Positions 1 through 7,943 of a stretch of 28,563 bases of DNA are shown one piece after another. Location of the stretch: NCBI GenBank assembly GCA_043806315.1, contig JAZDHF010000005.1:1-28563 (forward strand). Reading direction: 5' to 3'. Both the position numbers and the translations under genes were made by a program. The stretch's first letter is position 1. Every line of letters starts with the position of its first letter. The stretch comes from SBAX01 sp043806315 (GTDB lineage: Bacteria; Planctomycetota; Phycisphaerae; UBA1845). Below the pieces are notes generated by a model, which saw only the letters and a list, made by a program, of their open reading frames with translations, had not been told where the DNA came from and searched no databases.

Positions 1-96
1 CCGCGCCTGCGGAAGGTTCGCGGGCATCGTCACCTGCCGCGGCTGCGTGCGGCGCTGCAGAGCCTGCTGAAGATCCGCGGCGTGGAGGTTGCGTAA
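1..96 (+). CDS. C-terminal tail of a probable transposase (5' end outside window)
   Basis: The first frame is open from the window edge to a TAA at 94-96 and encodes 31 residues ending LLKIRGVEVA. The basic stretch KVRGHRHLPRLRAALQ resembles the tails of mutator/IS256-type transposases, which often end in an RxxRGxxxLPxLxxAL pattern; this is pattern memory and not a search result. With so little of the protein visible the family is uncertain. The next open frame starts at a TTG inside this stop region, so an insertion here may have trimmed the following gene. Confidence 0.4.
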   Translation, partial: PRLRKVRGHRHLPRLRAALQSLLKIRGVEVA

Positions 97-409
97 ACCT
101 CATGGGCCGTTCGGAATTTCAACTAGAAATGGCATTGACCCACTCTTCGCGACTGACGAATTAGCCGGAATCGCCGTCCAGGACAGATCGGGGAAGACTC
201 GAATCGCGCTTGTAACGTCCGACATCATGACCTACGCGGCCTTGTATGATGACAAAGGGAACGTTGCCTCGATATTGGGCTCGGTGCGAGATGTAGGTTC
301 CGAACCCGTGTCAAAGGAGAAGATTGAGAGTGATGCCAAGCACCTCTTGGAGAAACTAAAATCGGGCTGGCTCGAGGGACTTAGAGAGCTTGACAAGCAA
401 GCGCGCTGA
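89..409 (+). CDS. small hypothetical protein, possibly N-terminally truncated
   Basis: This is a 106-residue frame from a TTG codon at 89 that overlaps the upstream stop; no convincing ribosome binding site precedes it, so the 5' end may be missing. The middle part reads as short beta strands with turns (AGIAVQDRSGKTRIALVT, then AALYDDKGNVASILGS). That pattern is typical of small beta repeats in which a property is restated with D/G turns. The C-terminus is a charged helix (KEKIESDAKHLLEKLKSGW). The gene is visibly less GC-rich than its neighbours and sits next to a transposase tail, so it may be acquired or disrupted DNA. No function is recognised. Confidence 0.45.
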   Translation: MRKPHGPFGISTRNGIDPLFATDELAGIAVQDRSGKTRIALVTSDIMTYAALYDDKGNVASILGSVRDVGSEPVSKEKIESDAKHLLEKLKSGWLEGLRELDKQAR

Positions 410-691
410 CATCGCCGCCGAACAACTGCTCGTTCGCACCCCAGTGTTCCCCGCCGGGCGCAGGCCTCATCTCGGCAGCCGAAGGTTCCGGCGCGCCCGG
501 ACGCCGGGACCCCAGTCGAGGATGATCTGGTCGCGGAACGTGTGCTCTCCCGCGGCAATCGGCAGTCCGCTTCACGGCCTACTTCGAACTTCGATCCCTT
601 CGAGGCTCAGGGCGAGCTTTGAACTTCAATCTTCGCCCGGCGCGGGCGTATTTGGCCCGTCGCCGGCGCTCCGGGTTCGGTAAGGGCAGGG
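410..691. other. gene-free stretch
   Basis: No frame here looks coding over its length. On the minus strand about 30 codons (roughly 464-556) read smoothly (AAGEHTFRDQIILDWGPG) and end in a TGA, but a stop lies just upstream, so at most this is a scrap of a lost gene. The right end holds one copy of the AGCGC palindromic repeat listed separately. Confidence 0.35.
654..678 (-). repeat. AGCGC-family palindromic repeat, copy 1
   Basis: Read on the minus strand this is GAACCCGGAGCGCCGGCG followed by ACGGGCC. It matches the elements at 12124-12207 and 14026-14050, which share the scheme GAACCC-NN-AGCGC-N-NGCG-NN-GGG. It can fold into a short GC hairpin and lies 14 nt beyond the stop codon of the minus-strand gene ending at 692, where it could act as a terminator or as an mRNA 3'-end structure. 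Confidence 0.6.
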
Positions 692-1258
692 TTAATGCAA
701 CGCGATGGTCGGCTTGCCGATCTCGAAGATCGACTGAGTCTTGAGCAGGGTCATCTCTTCCGGAAAGGCATGGAAGGCGTGAATGTGCAGCTCGTGATCG
801 CGGGCGTCGTAATCGACGAAGCTGAAGGGGGCCAGCCCGTCGTGCGTCCACTCGTCGAAGGAAACGAAGACCCCGCGGTTCTGGGCGTAGTGAACGTAGT
901 CGCGGTGGGTGGCGGGGAAAAGTTGCGGCGTCATCCGTTCAACCTGGGTTGAAAGGATGTACTTGAGGCCGTCTTTGAACGACTGGGTATGGTCGCGTTC
1001 GCCGCGGAACCGGAAGGACGTAGCCAGACCGGCCTTGGGGAGAAGTTCGTTCTCCTCGCAGACGAGTTCGGTGAGAATCTGCTTCCCGGCCTGTACGGTG
1101 ACGACGTGCGCCAACCCGATGACCCAAATCTCAGCCTGATAGCGGGTCTGCTGGAGTCGCTTCACACGATGGATGTGGAACAACTCCGGGTGGATCGGTC
1201 GCTGGTACAGGCAGAAAAGGAGCTCTTCTACGCGCTGTTTCGTTTGTCCTCGTTCCAC
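692..1258 (-). CDS. conserved-looking hypothetical protein
   Basis: A 188-residue frame with even, protein-like composition: EELLFCLYQRPIHPELFHIH near the N-terminus, RYQAEIWVIGLAHVVTVQ, a charged middle (SFRFRGERDHTQSFKDGL) and a His/Asp-rich end (DYDARDHELHIHAFHAFPEE). No signal peptide or membrane segment is visible. The GTG used here has no ribosome binding site and the same frame runs open further upstream. An ATG at 1302 in another frame opens a stretch that looks like the missing N-terminus (see 1228-1302), so the true protein may start there and need a frameshift. The family was not recognised. It stands alone on this strand, divergent from the gene at 1568. Confidence 0.6.
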   Translation of the reverse strand: MERGQTKQRVEELLFCLYQRPIHPELFHIHRVKRLQQTRYQAEIWVIGLAHVVTVQAGKQILTELVCEENELLPKAGLATSFRFRGERDHTQSFKDGLKYILSTQVERMTPQLFPATHRDYVHYAQNRGVFVSFDEWTHDGLAPFSFVDYDARDHELHIHAFHAFPEEMTLLKTQSIFEIGKPTIALH

Positions 1259-1302
1259 AGCTTCCTCGACAACGGCCCCGTTATCACGTCCACTTCTGCC
1301 AT
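1228..1302 (-). other. possible out-of-frame N-terminus of the 692-1258 gene
   Basis: An ATG at 1302-1300 opens MAEVDVITGPLSRKLWNEDK and stops 25 codons on at a TAG. The text looks like a normal protein start. The downstream gene's first convincing residues (KQRVEELLF) begin in the -1 frame within the A-rich run GACAAACGAAACAG. Restoring one A in this run would give a continuous protein (...LWNEDKTKQRVEELLFC). It is either a real frameshift, an assembly error, or coincidence. Confidence 0.35.
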
Positions 1303-1512
1303 TATACGGGCCGATGCCATCAAATCCATGAATTTATTTGCCCGGGGCGCTATTTCTTACACTATACGCCCAGAGCGATCGTAAGCTCCGGCTCCAAATG
1401 ACGATGCGAACGACCGATGATCCCCGCGACGGCCATTTCGCCGCTCTGTTCCGACCCCCTCAACGCACCCCGAAACTCACCGGTGAATTCGGTGCGTATC
1501 CTCCTGGGGCAG

Positions 1513-1540
1513 TTGCTCACGCACGAACCTGCGGTATAAT
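1513..1540 (+). promoter_or_regulatory. sigma-70-like promoter
   Basis: TTGCTC at 1513-1518 and a perfect TATAAT at 1535-1540 are separated by 16 nt. Transcription would begin near 1547, exactly at the first ATG of the following frame. This implies either a leaderless message or use of the next ATG at 1568. Confidence 0.55.
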
Positions 1541-1567
1541 GCGGTCATGGTTTTACGCAGGATTCAC

Positions 1568-1981
1568 ATGGTCCTACCCGTTCTCCTGCTGGCATCGGCG
1601 GCGCAGCCGACATATAGACTTGGCGCATTTATTGAAGCTGTAAACGCAAAGCGCCTTACTGCACCGTCGGTCAAACCCGACGAGTCGCAAGGGCGTCACC
1701 AGGGCGATCGCTCCCATGACGACTCGCCGGAGCCGTCCTGGCCGGTCGAGCTAGTCGCATTGTTTCCGGCGAGCACAGGGTCCGGCGAGCATGTGCTTCG
1801 CGCGCCGCTCGGAGCCAAACGCCCGGTCGTCGCGGCCGTCGGTTTCCTGCCCTTGTGGTCTTACGTGACGCGGACGAGCGGTCCGCCCGCGGCGCTGTCC
1901 CGTGCGGAACCTTCGGCGGCCGCTTCGGTTGCGGTCGTCGCCCATCCGATCCACACTCACGCGCCTCCACGAACGGCGTAA
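1568..1981 (+). CDS. small putative secreted hypothetical protein
   Basis: The frame is open from an ATG at 1547, but the promoter would start transcripts there, so the ATG at 1568 with AGGA 5 nt upstream is preferred (137 residues). The N-terminus MVLPVLLLASAAQ looks like a short signal peptide with a possible cut after AAQ. The rest is Ala/Pro/Ser-rich with hydrophobic patches (VVAAVGFLPLWSYV) and a His-containing tail (HPIHTHAPP). No family is recognised. It ends about 105 nt before secDF on the same strand. The strong promoter favours a real gene, while the composition and the lack of recognisable motifs leave doubt. Confidence 0.45.
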   Translation: MVLPVLLLASAAQPTYRLGAFIEAVNAKRLTAPSVKPDESQGRHQGDRSHDDSPEPSWPVELVALFPASTGSGEHVLRAPLGAKRPVVAAVGFLPLWSYVTRTSGPPAALSRAEPSAAASVAVVAHPIHTHAPPRTA

Positions 1982-2087
1982 CCTGGGCGAGTCGCTCGGC
2001 GTAGCTTCTTTCTTGCTGCCGGTTGCTTTGACGGTTATTTAACGCACAACGACGGCGCTTCCGTGCCGTCCATCGGAGTTTTGACTC

Positions 2088-5000
2088 ATGCACGATCCCA
2101 ATCGGCTCATCAAGTGGCTGGTCATCATCGCCATGGTGGTGGTTTCGCTGGCGGTCCTTTACCCGCCGAGCGAGAAGCTCAAAGGCGGCATCGATTTGGT
2201 GGGCGGGACCAGCCTGCTGTTCGAAATCGACACCGCCGGGCTGGACGCTTCGATGCAGCGTGATCTCGCATCGAGGGTGATGCGCGTCCTCAAGGAGCGC
2301 ATCGATCCGAAGGGGCAGATGAACTTGGAATGGCGTCCGGTGGGGAGCACGCGGCTGGAGATTCGCATGCCGCGTCCGCCGAAGGAAGCCCTGGCGCGGC
2401 GGGAACTCTACAACCAGGCCGTCGAACGGCTGTCGGGCCTGAATCTCAAACGGCGGGACGTCGAGGAAGCGCTGAACGCATCCGGAACCGAGCGTGAGAC
2501 TCGGCTTGCGGCCTTGCAGCGCGGGGTGAAAGAGCGCGCTCCGTTGATCGCGGCGGTGGCGGATGCCTTCGCCGCCCATACGTCGGCCCAGGCGGTCGGC
2601 GAAGCGTCGGCCATCGCGGCGGCCTCAGCCGCGTATGAGAAGGCCATGTCGGACCTGATGGCCTCGGTTATGCCGCTCAGTCGGTTCAACGATGTCGTCG
2701 CCCTCTCCACCGGCGAGAAACGCAACGCGGAGGTGCAGAAGCTACGGACGGAGTTTCCCTCCTATGACGCAGGCGAGGAGCGAGAACCGGGCGGCAAGCT
2801 GCTGACCAAGGCGACGACGGCCTACGATGCCTGGGCGGCTTACAAGGCCGACTTGGAAGACCCCTCCGACCTGAAGCGCCGTCTGCGCGGCGCGGGCGTG
2901 CTCGAGTTCCGCATCCTCGCCGACCGTGACCCGACCTCGCCGACCAACACGATGGACGCTCGGCCGGAGCTTCGCCTACCGATCAAGAAGTACGCCGAGC
3001 AGCTCGCCAAGTACGGCCCCAGGCCCAAGGCCGGTGACCGCTTCCGCTGGTTCGCGCTCGAAGACGTTCTGAAGTTCACGAACACCACCAACATAGCCGA
3101 CTTCGAGGCGAAGCGGAGTTCTCCCAACCAACCGATTATCGAGGAGTACGCAGGGCGCTATTACGTCCTCATGCACAACGACGCCGAGTATGGGATGCTG
3201 CAAGGTTCGGGCAAGAGCAAGACCTGGTCGCTCCGGCAGGCCTATCCAGACCGCAATCCGCTCACCGGGGAGAACGTCGTCGCGTTCGCGCTCGACGCCC
3301 GGGGCGGTCGGCAATTCGGCGAATTGACCGGACCGAACGTCAACCGCCAGTTGTGCATCATGCTGGACAACACGGCGATTTCACACGCGAACATCCGAGA
3401 AAGGATCACCGACCGATGCCAGATCAGCGGTCGGTTCAGCCCGGAAGACGTGCAGTATCTGGTGGGGACCTTGGAGGCGGGTTCGCTTCCGGCGCGGTTG
3501 AAGGAGACGCCGCTGTCCGAGCAGACCATCGGACCCAGCTTGGGCGAGACCAACCGCGAGCACGGGGTGCGGGCGTCGTACTGGGGGGCCGGTCTGACCA
3601 TCGTGTTCGTGTTGTTTTACTACGGTCTGGCGGGCGGAGGGGGCACGACGATCGCGCTCTCCCTGAACCTTCTCTTCACGCTGGCGATCATGGGCACGAT
3701 GCAGGCAACGTTCACCCTGCCCGGCATCGCCGGTTTGCTCCTATCAATCGGTATGGCGATCGACGCCAACGTGCTGATCTTCGAGCGCATCCGCGAGGAG
3801 CGTACCCGCGGGGTGGTGTTCAAGAAGGCGTTGCTGCTGGGATACGACAAGGCCTTCTCCGCGATTTTCGACGGCAACCTGACCACGATGATCACCTGCG
3901 TGATTCTGGGGTTCGTGGGCAGCGAGGAGATCAAGGGGTTTGCCATCACGCTGGGGATCGGCATCGCGATGAGCATGTTCACGGCGCTTACGGTCACGAA
4001 GCTCATCTACACGACGCTGCTGAGCCAAGGTTGGCTGAACGACTTTTCGATGCGGAAGCTGATCGGGGTCCCGACCGTGAATTGGATGGGGCTGCGGCGT
4101 GTGTTCTGGCCCACGTCGACCGTGGCGGTGGTCGCGGGGCTGGGGCTTTTCTTCTGGATGAGCTTCGTGCGCACGGAATCGTTCTTTGACATCGAGTTCC
4201 TGGGCGGTACGAGCTTGCAGATCGACCTCAAACCCGGGTTGGCGATGACGGACGAGCAGATCCGCCAGGTCATTTCCGCCGGCGAGGGCGACAAGGCGAG
4301 GTCGGCGGTCCAGTGGTTGCGCTCGGCGGCGGATGGGCTGGGGGAAGCGACCGCGGCGCAGGGGGAAACTCCGGGGCAATTCACCTTGACGGCCAAGGAG
4401 CTGTCGGGGGATCAAACGGCCACGCTGATGCGAAGACCGCTGGAATCCGCCCTGGAGCGCGACGGCGTGTCGGCCTCCGGTCCCACGGCGACGTTCGTGT
4501 GTCGTCCGGGTTCCATGACGCTGGAGGGCTTCCGCGCCGCGGTCGCCACCGCGGCGGACCAGGTCCGTGCGGCAGCCGACCGAATCCGCTCGGCGCGCGT
4601 GCAAAGCGTGGGCGAGCAGGAGGAAGGCATCGGCGGACTCTCGTACGAAGTCGTGACCGTCGAGACCAACCGCCCAGTGCTCCAGACGGCCATTCTTGCC
4701 GTGCTCGGAGACAAGCTTTCCATCCAGCGCGGCATCCGCTTCACCGCGATCCGCGATGAGGAGCTGACCAAGGACTCGTTCTTCGTCATCGAGAGCGATG
4801 ACCAATACCTCTCGGACGTCATCAGCGGAGACGCCGGCTTCGACGTGCGAGGCTATCGCGGCGGGGTGGCGATCCAGGTGGATCTCGCCTCCGGCGAATC
4901 GCCGATCGCGGTCGGAGAGTTCGAGCGCCGCGTGCGGGAAGTGGGTCTGCAACCTGAGTTCGAGCAGTTCCGGGCGCGGGACTGGACGGTGTTTCCGCTG

Positions 5001-5909
5001 GGACCGAGCGTGACGCAGTCCGGCAAGAGCGAGGAATACCGGCAGTTCGTGGTGTGCTCGGTCGACGAGTCGGTGTCCTATGACGACGATCCGCAGCTGT
5101 GGACGGACAGCGTAGCTCGTCCGGAGCTATCGCTGGTGGAGGCGGCGCTGGGGAGCGAGAAGTCCTTGTCCAAGGTCGTCCAGTTCGCCCCGCAGATCGC
5201 CGGGCAGACGCGGAATCGGGCGATGTTCGCGATCGTGCTCTCGATGGTCGGCATCGGGGCCTACGTCTGGCTGCGTTTCGGCACCCGCAACTACGCTCTG
5301 GCGATCCTCGTGACCATGGTGCACGACGTCTGCATCGTGCTGGGTCTGATCGCCGCGAGCCACTGGATCCACGACACGTTCCTGGGCAGCCTGCTGATGA
5401 TCGACGACTTCAAGTTCGACCTGACCATGCTCGCCGCGGTGCTGACCATCATCGGATATCAGCTCAACGATACGATCGTGGTGTTCGACCGCATCCGTGA
5501 GAGCCTCGGGCGCACCGGGGCGCTGTCCGCGAACTTGGTGAACGACAGCATCAACCAGACCATGTCGCGGACGATCCTGACCGCCACGCTCGTGACGCTG
5601 ACCGTCATCACCCTGTACCTGTTCGGGGGCGATGGGGTTCACGGATTCGCCTATGCGATGTTGATCGGGACGATCGCCGGCACGTACAGCACGATCGCGG
5701 TCGCCGTTCCGTTGGTTTGCAGTCCGATGCTGCTGCGGAACATCGTGACCTTGTTGGTAGGCTTGGGCTGCATCGGTATGGCCTTCGCTGTAGCCGGGGC
5801 GGGGGCCTTGGGATTGGCCCTGAGCGGGATGATCGCCCTGCTTTGCGTCTGGACGCTGAGTCGGAGTTGGCGCGGAGGGGCGGCGCGCCCCGCAGGCCAG
5901 CCGGCCTGA
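2088..5909 (+). CDS. secDF: SecD-SecF fusion, protein translocase subunit
   Basis: SecD and SecF use the proton-motive force at the SecYEG channel to pull exported proteins to the outer face of the membrane; here both are one chain of 1273 residues. The N-terminal anchor (about residues 8-26) is followed by a large periplasmic region opening with the SecD hallmark GGIDLVGGTSLLFEID. Then comes a six-helix SecD block with GMAIDANVLIFERIREE at 555-571. The SecF half starts at about 695 (DIEFLGGTSLQIDL) and carries its membrane block from about 1041, including GYQLNDTIVVFDRIRES at 1123-1139. Two extra hydrophobic helices end the protein. GGAG lies 10 nt before the ATG. The periplasmic loop of the SecF half, about 340 residues, is far larger than usual. 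No yajC is adjacent. Confidence 0.95.
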   Translation: MHDPNRLIKWLVIIAMVVVSLAVLYPPSEKLKGGIDLVGGTSLLFEIDTAGLDASMQRDLASRVMRVLKERIDPKGQMNLEWRPVGSTRLEIRMPRPPKEALARRELYNQAVERLSGLNLKRRDVEEALNASGTERETRLAALQRGVKERAPLIAAVADAFAAHTSAQAVGEASAIAAASAAYEKAMSDLMASVMPLSRFNDVVALSTGEKRNAEVQKLRTEFPSYDAGEEREPGGKLLTKATTAYDAWAAYKADLEDPSDLKRRLRGAGVLEFRILADRDPTSPTNTMDARPELRLPIKKYAEQLAKYGPRPKAGDRFRWFALEDVLKFTNTTNIADFEAKRSSPNQPIIEEYAGRYYVLMHNDAEYGMLQGSGKSKTWSLRQAYPDRNPLTGENVVAFALDARGGRQFGELTGPNVNRQLCIMLDNTAISHANIRERITDRCQISGRFSPEDVQYLVGTLEAGSLPARLKETPLSEQTIGPSLGETNREHGVRASYWGAGLTIVFVLFYYGLAGGGGTTIALSLNLLFTLAIMGTMQATFTLPGIAGLLLSIGMAIDANVLIFERIREERTRGVVFKKALLLGYDKAFSAIFDGNLTTMITCVILGFVGSEEIKGFAITLGIGIAMSMFTALTVTKLIYTTLLSQGWLNDFSMRKLIGVPTVNWMGLRRVFWPTSTVAVVAGLGLFFWMSFVRTESFFDIEFLGGTSLQIDLKPGLAMTDEQIRQVISAGEGDKARSAVQWLRSAADGLGEATAAQGETPGQFTLTAKELSGDQTATLMRRPLESALERDGVSASGPTATFVCRPGSMTLEGFRAAVATAADQVRAAADRIRSARVQSVGEQEEGIGGLSYEVVTVETNRPVLQTAILAVLGDKLSIQRGIRFTAIRDEELTKDSFFVIESDDQYLSDVISGDAGFDVRGYRGGVAIQVDLASGESPIAVGEFERRVREVGLQPEFEQFRARDWTVFPLGPSVTQSGKSEEYRQFVVCSVDESVSYDDDPQLWTDSVARPELSLVEAALGSEKSLSKVVQFAPQIAGQTRNRAMFAIVLSMVGIGAYVWLRFGTRNYALAILVTMVHDVCIVLGLIAASHWIHDTFLGSLLMIDDFKFDLTMLAAVLTIIGYQLNDTIVVFDRIRESLGRTGALSANLVNDSINQTMSRTILTATLVTLTVITLYLFGGDGVHGFAYAMLIGTIAGTYSTIAVAVPLVCSPMLLRNIVTLLVGLGCIGMAFAVAGAGALGLALSGMIALLCVWTLSRSWRGGAARPAGQPA

Positions 5910-6026
5910 TGAGGAAGGATGAACGGCGGATCGTGAAGAGATCGCCGCGCGACTTGCCGGCGGGTCGGGCCTCGATGCCCACGATCGCTGGTGGGACTGT
6001 AAACGGTACGGGAAGCCCCGACGCCG

Positions 6027-7943
6027 ATGACTTCCGTTAATCGCCCGGCACTCCCCGCGCCTACCGGCCTTTCTGGCAACCGCAACTTCGTGCTGTTGTG
6101 GTCGGCCTACGGAATCAGCGCCTTGGGCGACCATCTGTCGGAGATGGCCTTCCTCAAGACCCAGAACGCGCTCAGCGCCGACGTCGACATCACCCCTCTT
6201 ACGGCCCGAATCACGTTCATTTTCTTTGTGCCCTTCCTCCTGGCGCCGGGGATGGGGGCTTTGGCGGATCGGCTGTCTCGACGCGGGCTGATGGTCAGCG
6301 CGGACCTGGTCCGAGGGGCCGTCATGTTCATGATGGCGGCGATGATCGCCTGGACCTCGCCCTGGGGGCCGTGGGGATCGTTCGCACCGTTGCTGGTTGT
6401 CGGACTGTTTGCGGCGATGTTTTCGCCGGCACGGTCTGCGCTGCTGCCGACACTGATCCGACCCGACCAATTGGTCCGGGCGAATGCCATGCTCAGCGGG
6501 CTGGGCATCATCGCCACCATGGCCGCGGCGAAGATCGGCGGGATTCTGGCCGATCGCTACGAGCCGGTCGTCGCCTTCCGCGTTGACGCGGCCACGTTCA
6601 TGAGCAGCGCCGTCCTGCTACTGCTCATGCGCCCGCCGCGCCGGGCGGCGGCCGAGTTGGTTGGGCCGCATCCGTCGTCCGTAGGGGACGACCTTCTCGG
6701 CGGCTTCCGTTATGCGTGCAGCCACCGGCATGTGATGGAACTATTGGCCGTCGCCGCACTGGTGTGGTTTTGCGGCCCGCTGGTGAACAGCGTGATCCCC
6801 GCGGTCGTGCGCGACGTGTATCACGGCACGTATAGCGCGATGAGTAACTACCGTGCCTTTCTGGGTCTTGGCTTCGTGCTCGGCGCGATCATCATGACTC
6901 TCCTCGGCGACGCCCTCCGCGGCGGGATCGCAATTACGTGGGGCCTATTCGGAATCTCACTGGCCATAACGATCTTCGCCGCCTCCGTCTTCCTTCCCGC
7001 CGATCCCGCGACGCTCGCAACGGTCGGCGCGGTCGGAGTGATACTTGCGGGCATGTTTGCATTGGCCGTCATGGCGAGTTTTCACTCTTTACTCCAACGT
7101 ACCGTGTCCGATCGCTATCGCGGTCGGGTCTTCGGCGTTCAGGACGTCTGCTGCACGATCGCGCTCCTCGCCGCCACCGGAGTGCTGGGCGTGCCGGGTT
7201 GGGCGCGGGTGGATCGCTGGGTGGGGTTCATTCTGGCAGGCGTCGCAGTGATGACCTTCGCAGCCGGTCTGGCGACATTGTCCATCCGACTTCGGCGCGG
7301 TCTGCATGGAAAGACGTTGACCTTCGCGGAAAACCTCAACGAACTCGTGGCCAAGACTTGGTGGCGGTTTCAGCGGGTGGGACGGTCAACCGTGCCTCGA
7401 ACGGGGGCGGTTCTCGTCACGGCCAACCACACTTGCTCGGCCGACCCGCTTTTTCTTTGCGCCGCGGTGCCCTATCGACCGATCTCATTCGTAGTGGCAG
7501 AGGAATACACGCATTGGCCGATTATTAAGTTCTTCCTGCGCGTTGTGGAGTGTATCCCCGTGAAGCGCGACAGCCGGGATACCGAGGCGACCAAACAGGC
7601 CATCCGCCACTTGCGCCACGGCAAAGCGGTGGGGATTTTCATCGAAGGCGGCATCACCGGGCCTGATGAGGTTCCCCGACCCCGAGACGGCGTGGCGATG
7701 TTGGCCTTGCGGACGGGAGCGGCGGTGATTCCCGCCTATATCAGCGGCGTAGCGTACCACGAGAGCATTGTGCGTGGTTTGTTGGCCCGCCACCGAGCCC
7801 GGGTCCGATTCGGACCGCCCGTCGATCTGAATGAGTTTCGAGAAGGCGAGCGAAGCCGTGAAGCCGTCCGGGCGGCGACCAACAAGATTTACGCCGCGGT
7901 GAAAGCCCTTGCCCCCGCCCTTGAGGCTTCGGAGGACCACTGA
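6027..7943 (+). CDS. MFS transporter fused to PlsC-type acyltransferase (LplT/Aas-like)
   Basis: Residues 1 to about 420 form an MFS transporter with about twelve hydrophobic segments, starting NFVLLWSAYGISALGDHLSE and including the loop GALADRLSRRG. Residues about 450-638 form a PlsC/LPLAT acyltransferase. Its catalytic NHTCSAD motif is at 467-473 (His468, Asp473), with FIEGG at 538-542 and VIPAY after it. In the LplT-Aas system the transporter flips lysophospholipid inward and the acyltransferase re-acylates it; a role in phospholipid repair is inferred. The acyl-ACP synthetase (AMP-binding) domain that completes Aas fusions is absent, since the protein ends right after the acyltransferase. 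Its last 4 nt overlap the start of pgi (ATGA), so translation is probably coupled. Its own ribosome binding site is weak. Confidence 0.9.
   Translation: MTSVNRPALPAPTGLSGNRNFVLLWSAYGISALGDHLSEMAFLKTQNALSADVDITPLTARITFIFFVPFLLAPGMGALADRLSRRGLMVSADLVRGAVMFMMAAMIAWTSPWGPWGSFAPLLVVGLFAAMFSPARSALLPTLIRPDQLVRANAMLSGLGIIATMAAAKIGGILADRYEPVVAFRVDAATFMSSAVLLLLMRPPRRAAAELVGPHPSSVGDDLLGGFRYACSHRHVMELLAVAALVWFCGPLVNSVIPAVVRDVYHGTYSAMSNYRAFLGLGFVLGAIIMTLLGDALRGGIAITWGLFGISLAITIFAASVFLPADPATLATVGAVGVILAGMFALAVMASFHSLLQRTVSDRYRGRVFGVQDVCCTIALLAATGVLGVPGWARVDRWVGFILAGVAVMTFAAGLATLSIRLRRGLHGKTLTFAENLNELVAKTWWRFQRVGRSTVPRTGAVLVTANHTCSADPLFLCAAVPYRPISFVVAEEYTHWPIIKFFLRVVECIPVKRDSRDTEATKQAIRHLRHGKAVGIFIEGGITGPDEVPRPRDGVAMLALRTGAAVIPAYISGVAYHESIVRGLLARHRARVRFGPPVDLNEFREGERSREAVRAATNKIYAAVKALAPALEASEDH

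Noticed and set aside
464..556. Minus-strand scrap reading AAGEHTFRDQIILDWGPG
   Set aside because: It looks protein-like over about 30 codons, but a stop lies directly upstream, there is no start codon, and I cannot name a family.
1671..2579. 302-codon minus-strand frame
   Set aside because: It overlaps the well-supported start of secDF and the small secreted gene, has Arg/Pro-rich low-quality composition, and no ribosome binding site was noted.
3744..6470. Long minus-strand frames (402 and 447 codons) under secDF and the MFS gene
   Set aside because: They are His/Arg/Gln/Asp-rich mirror frames of recognised coding sequence, with no domain or start signal.
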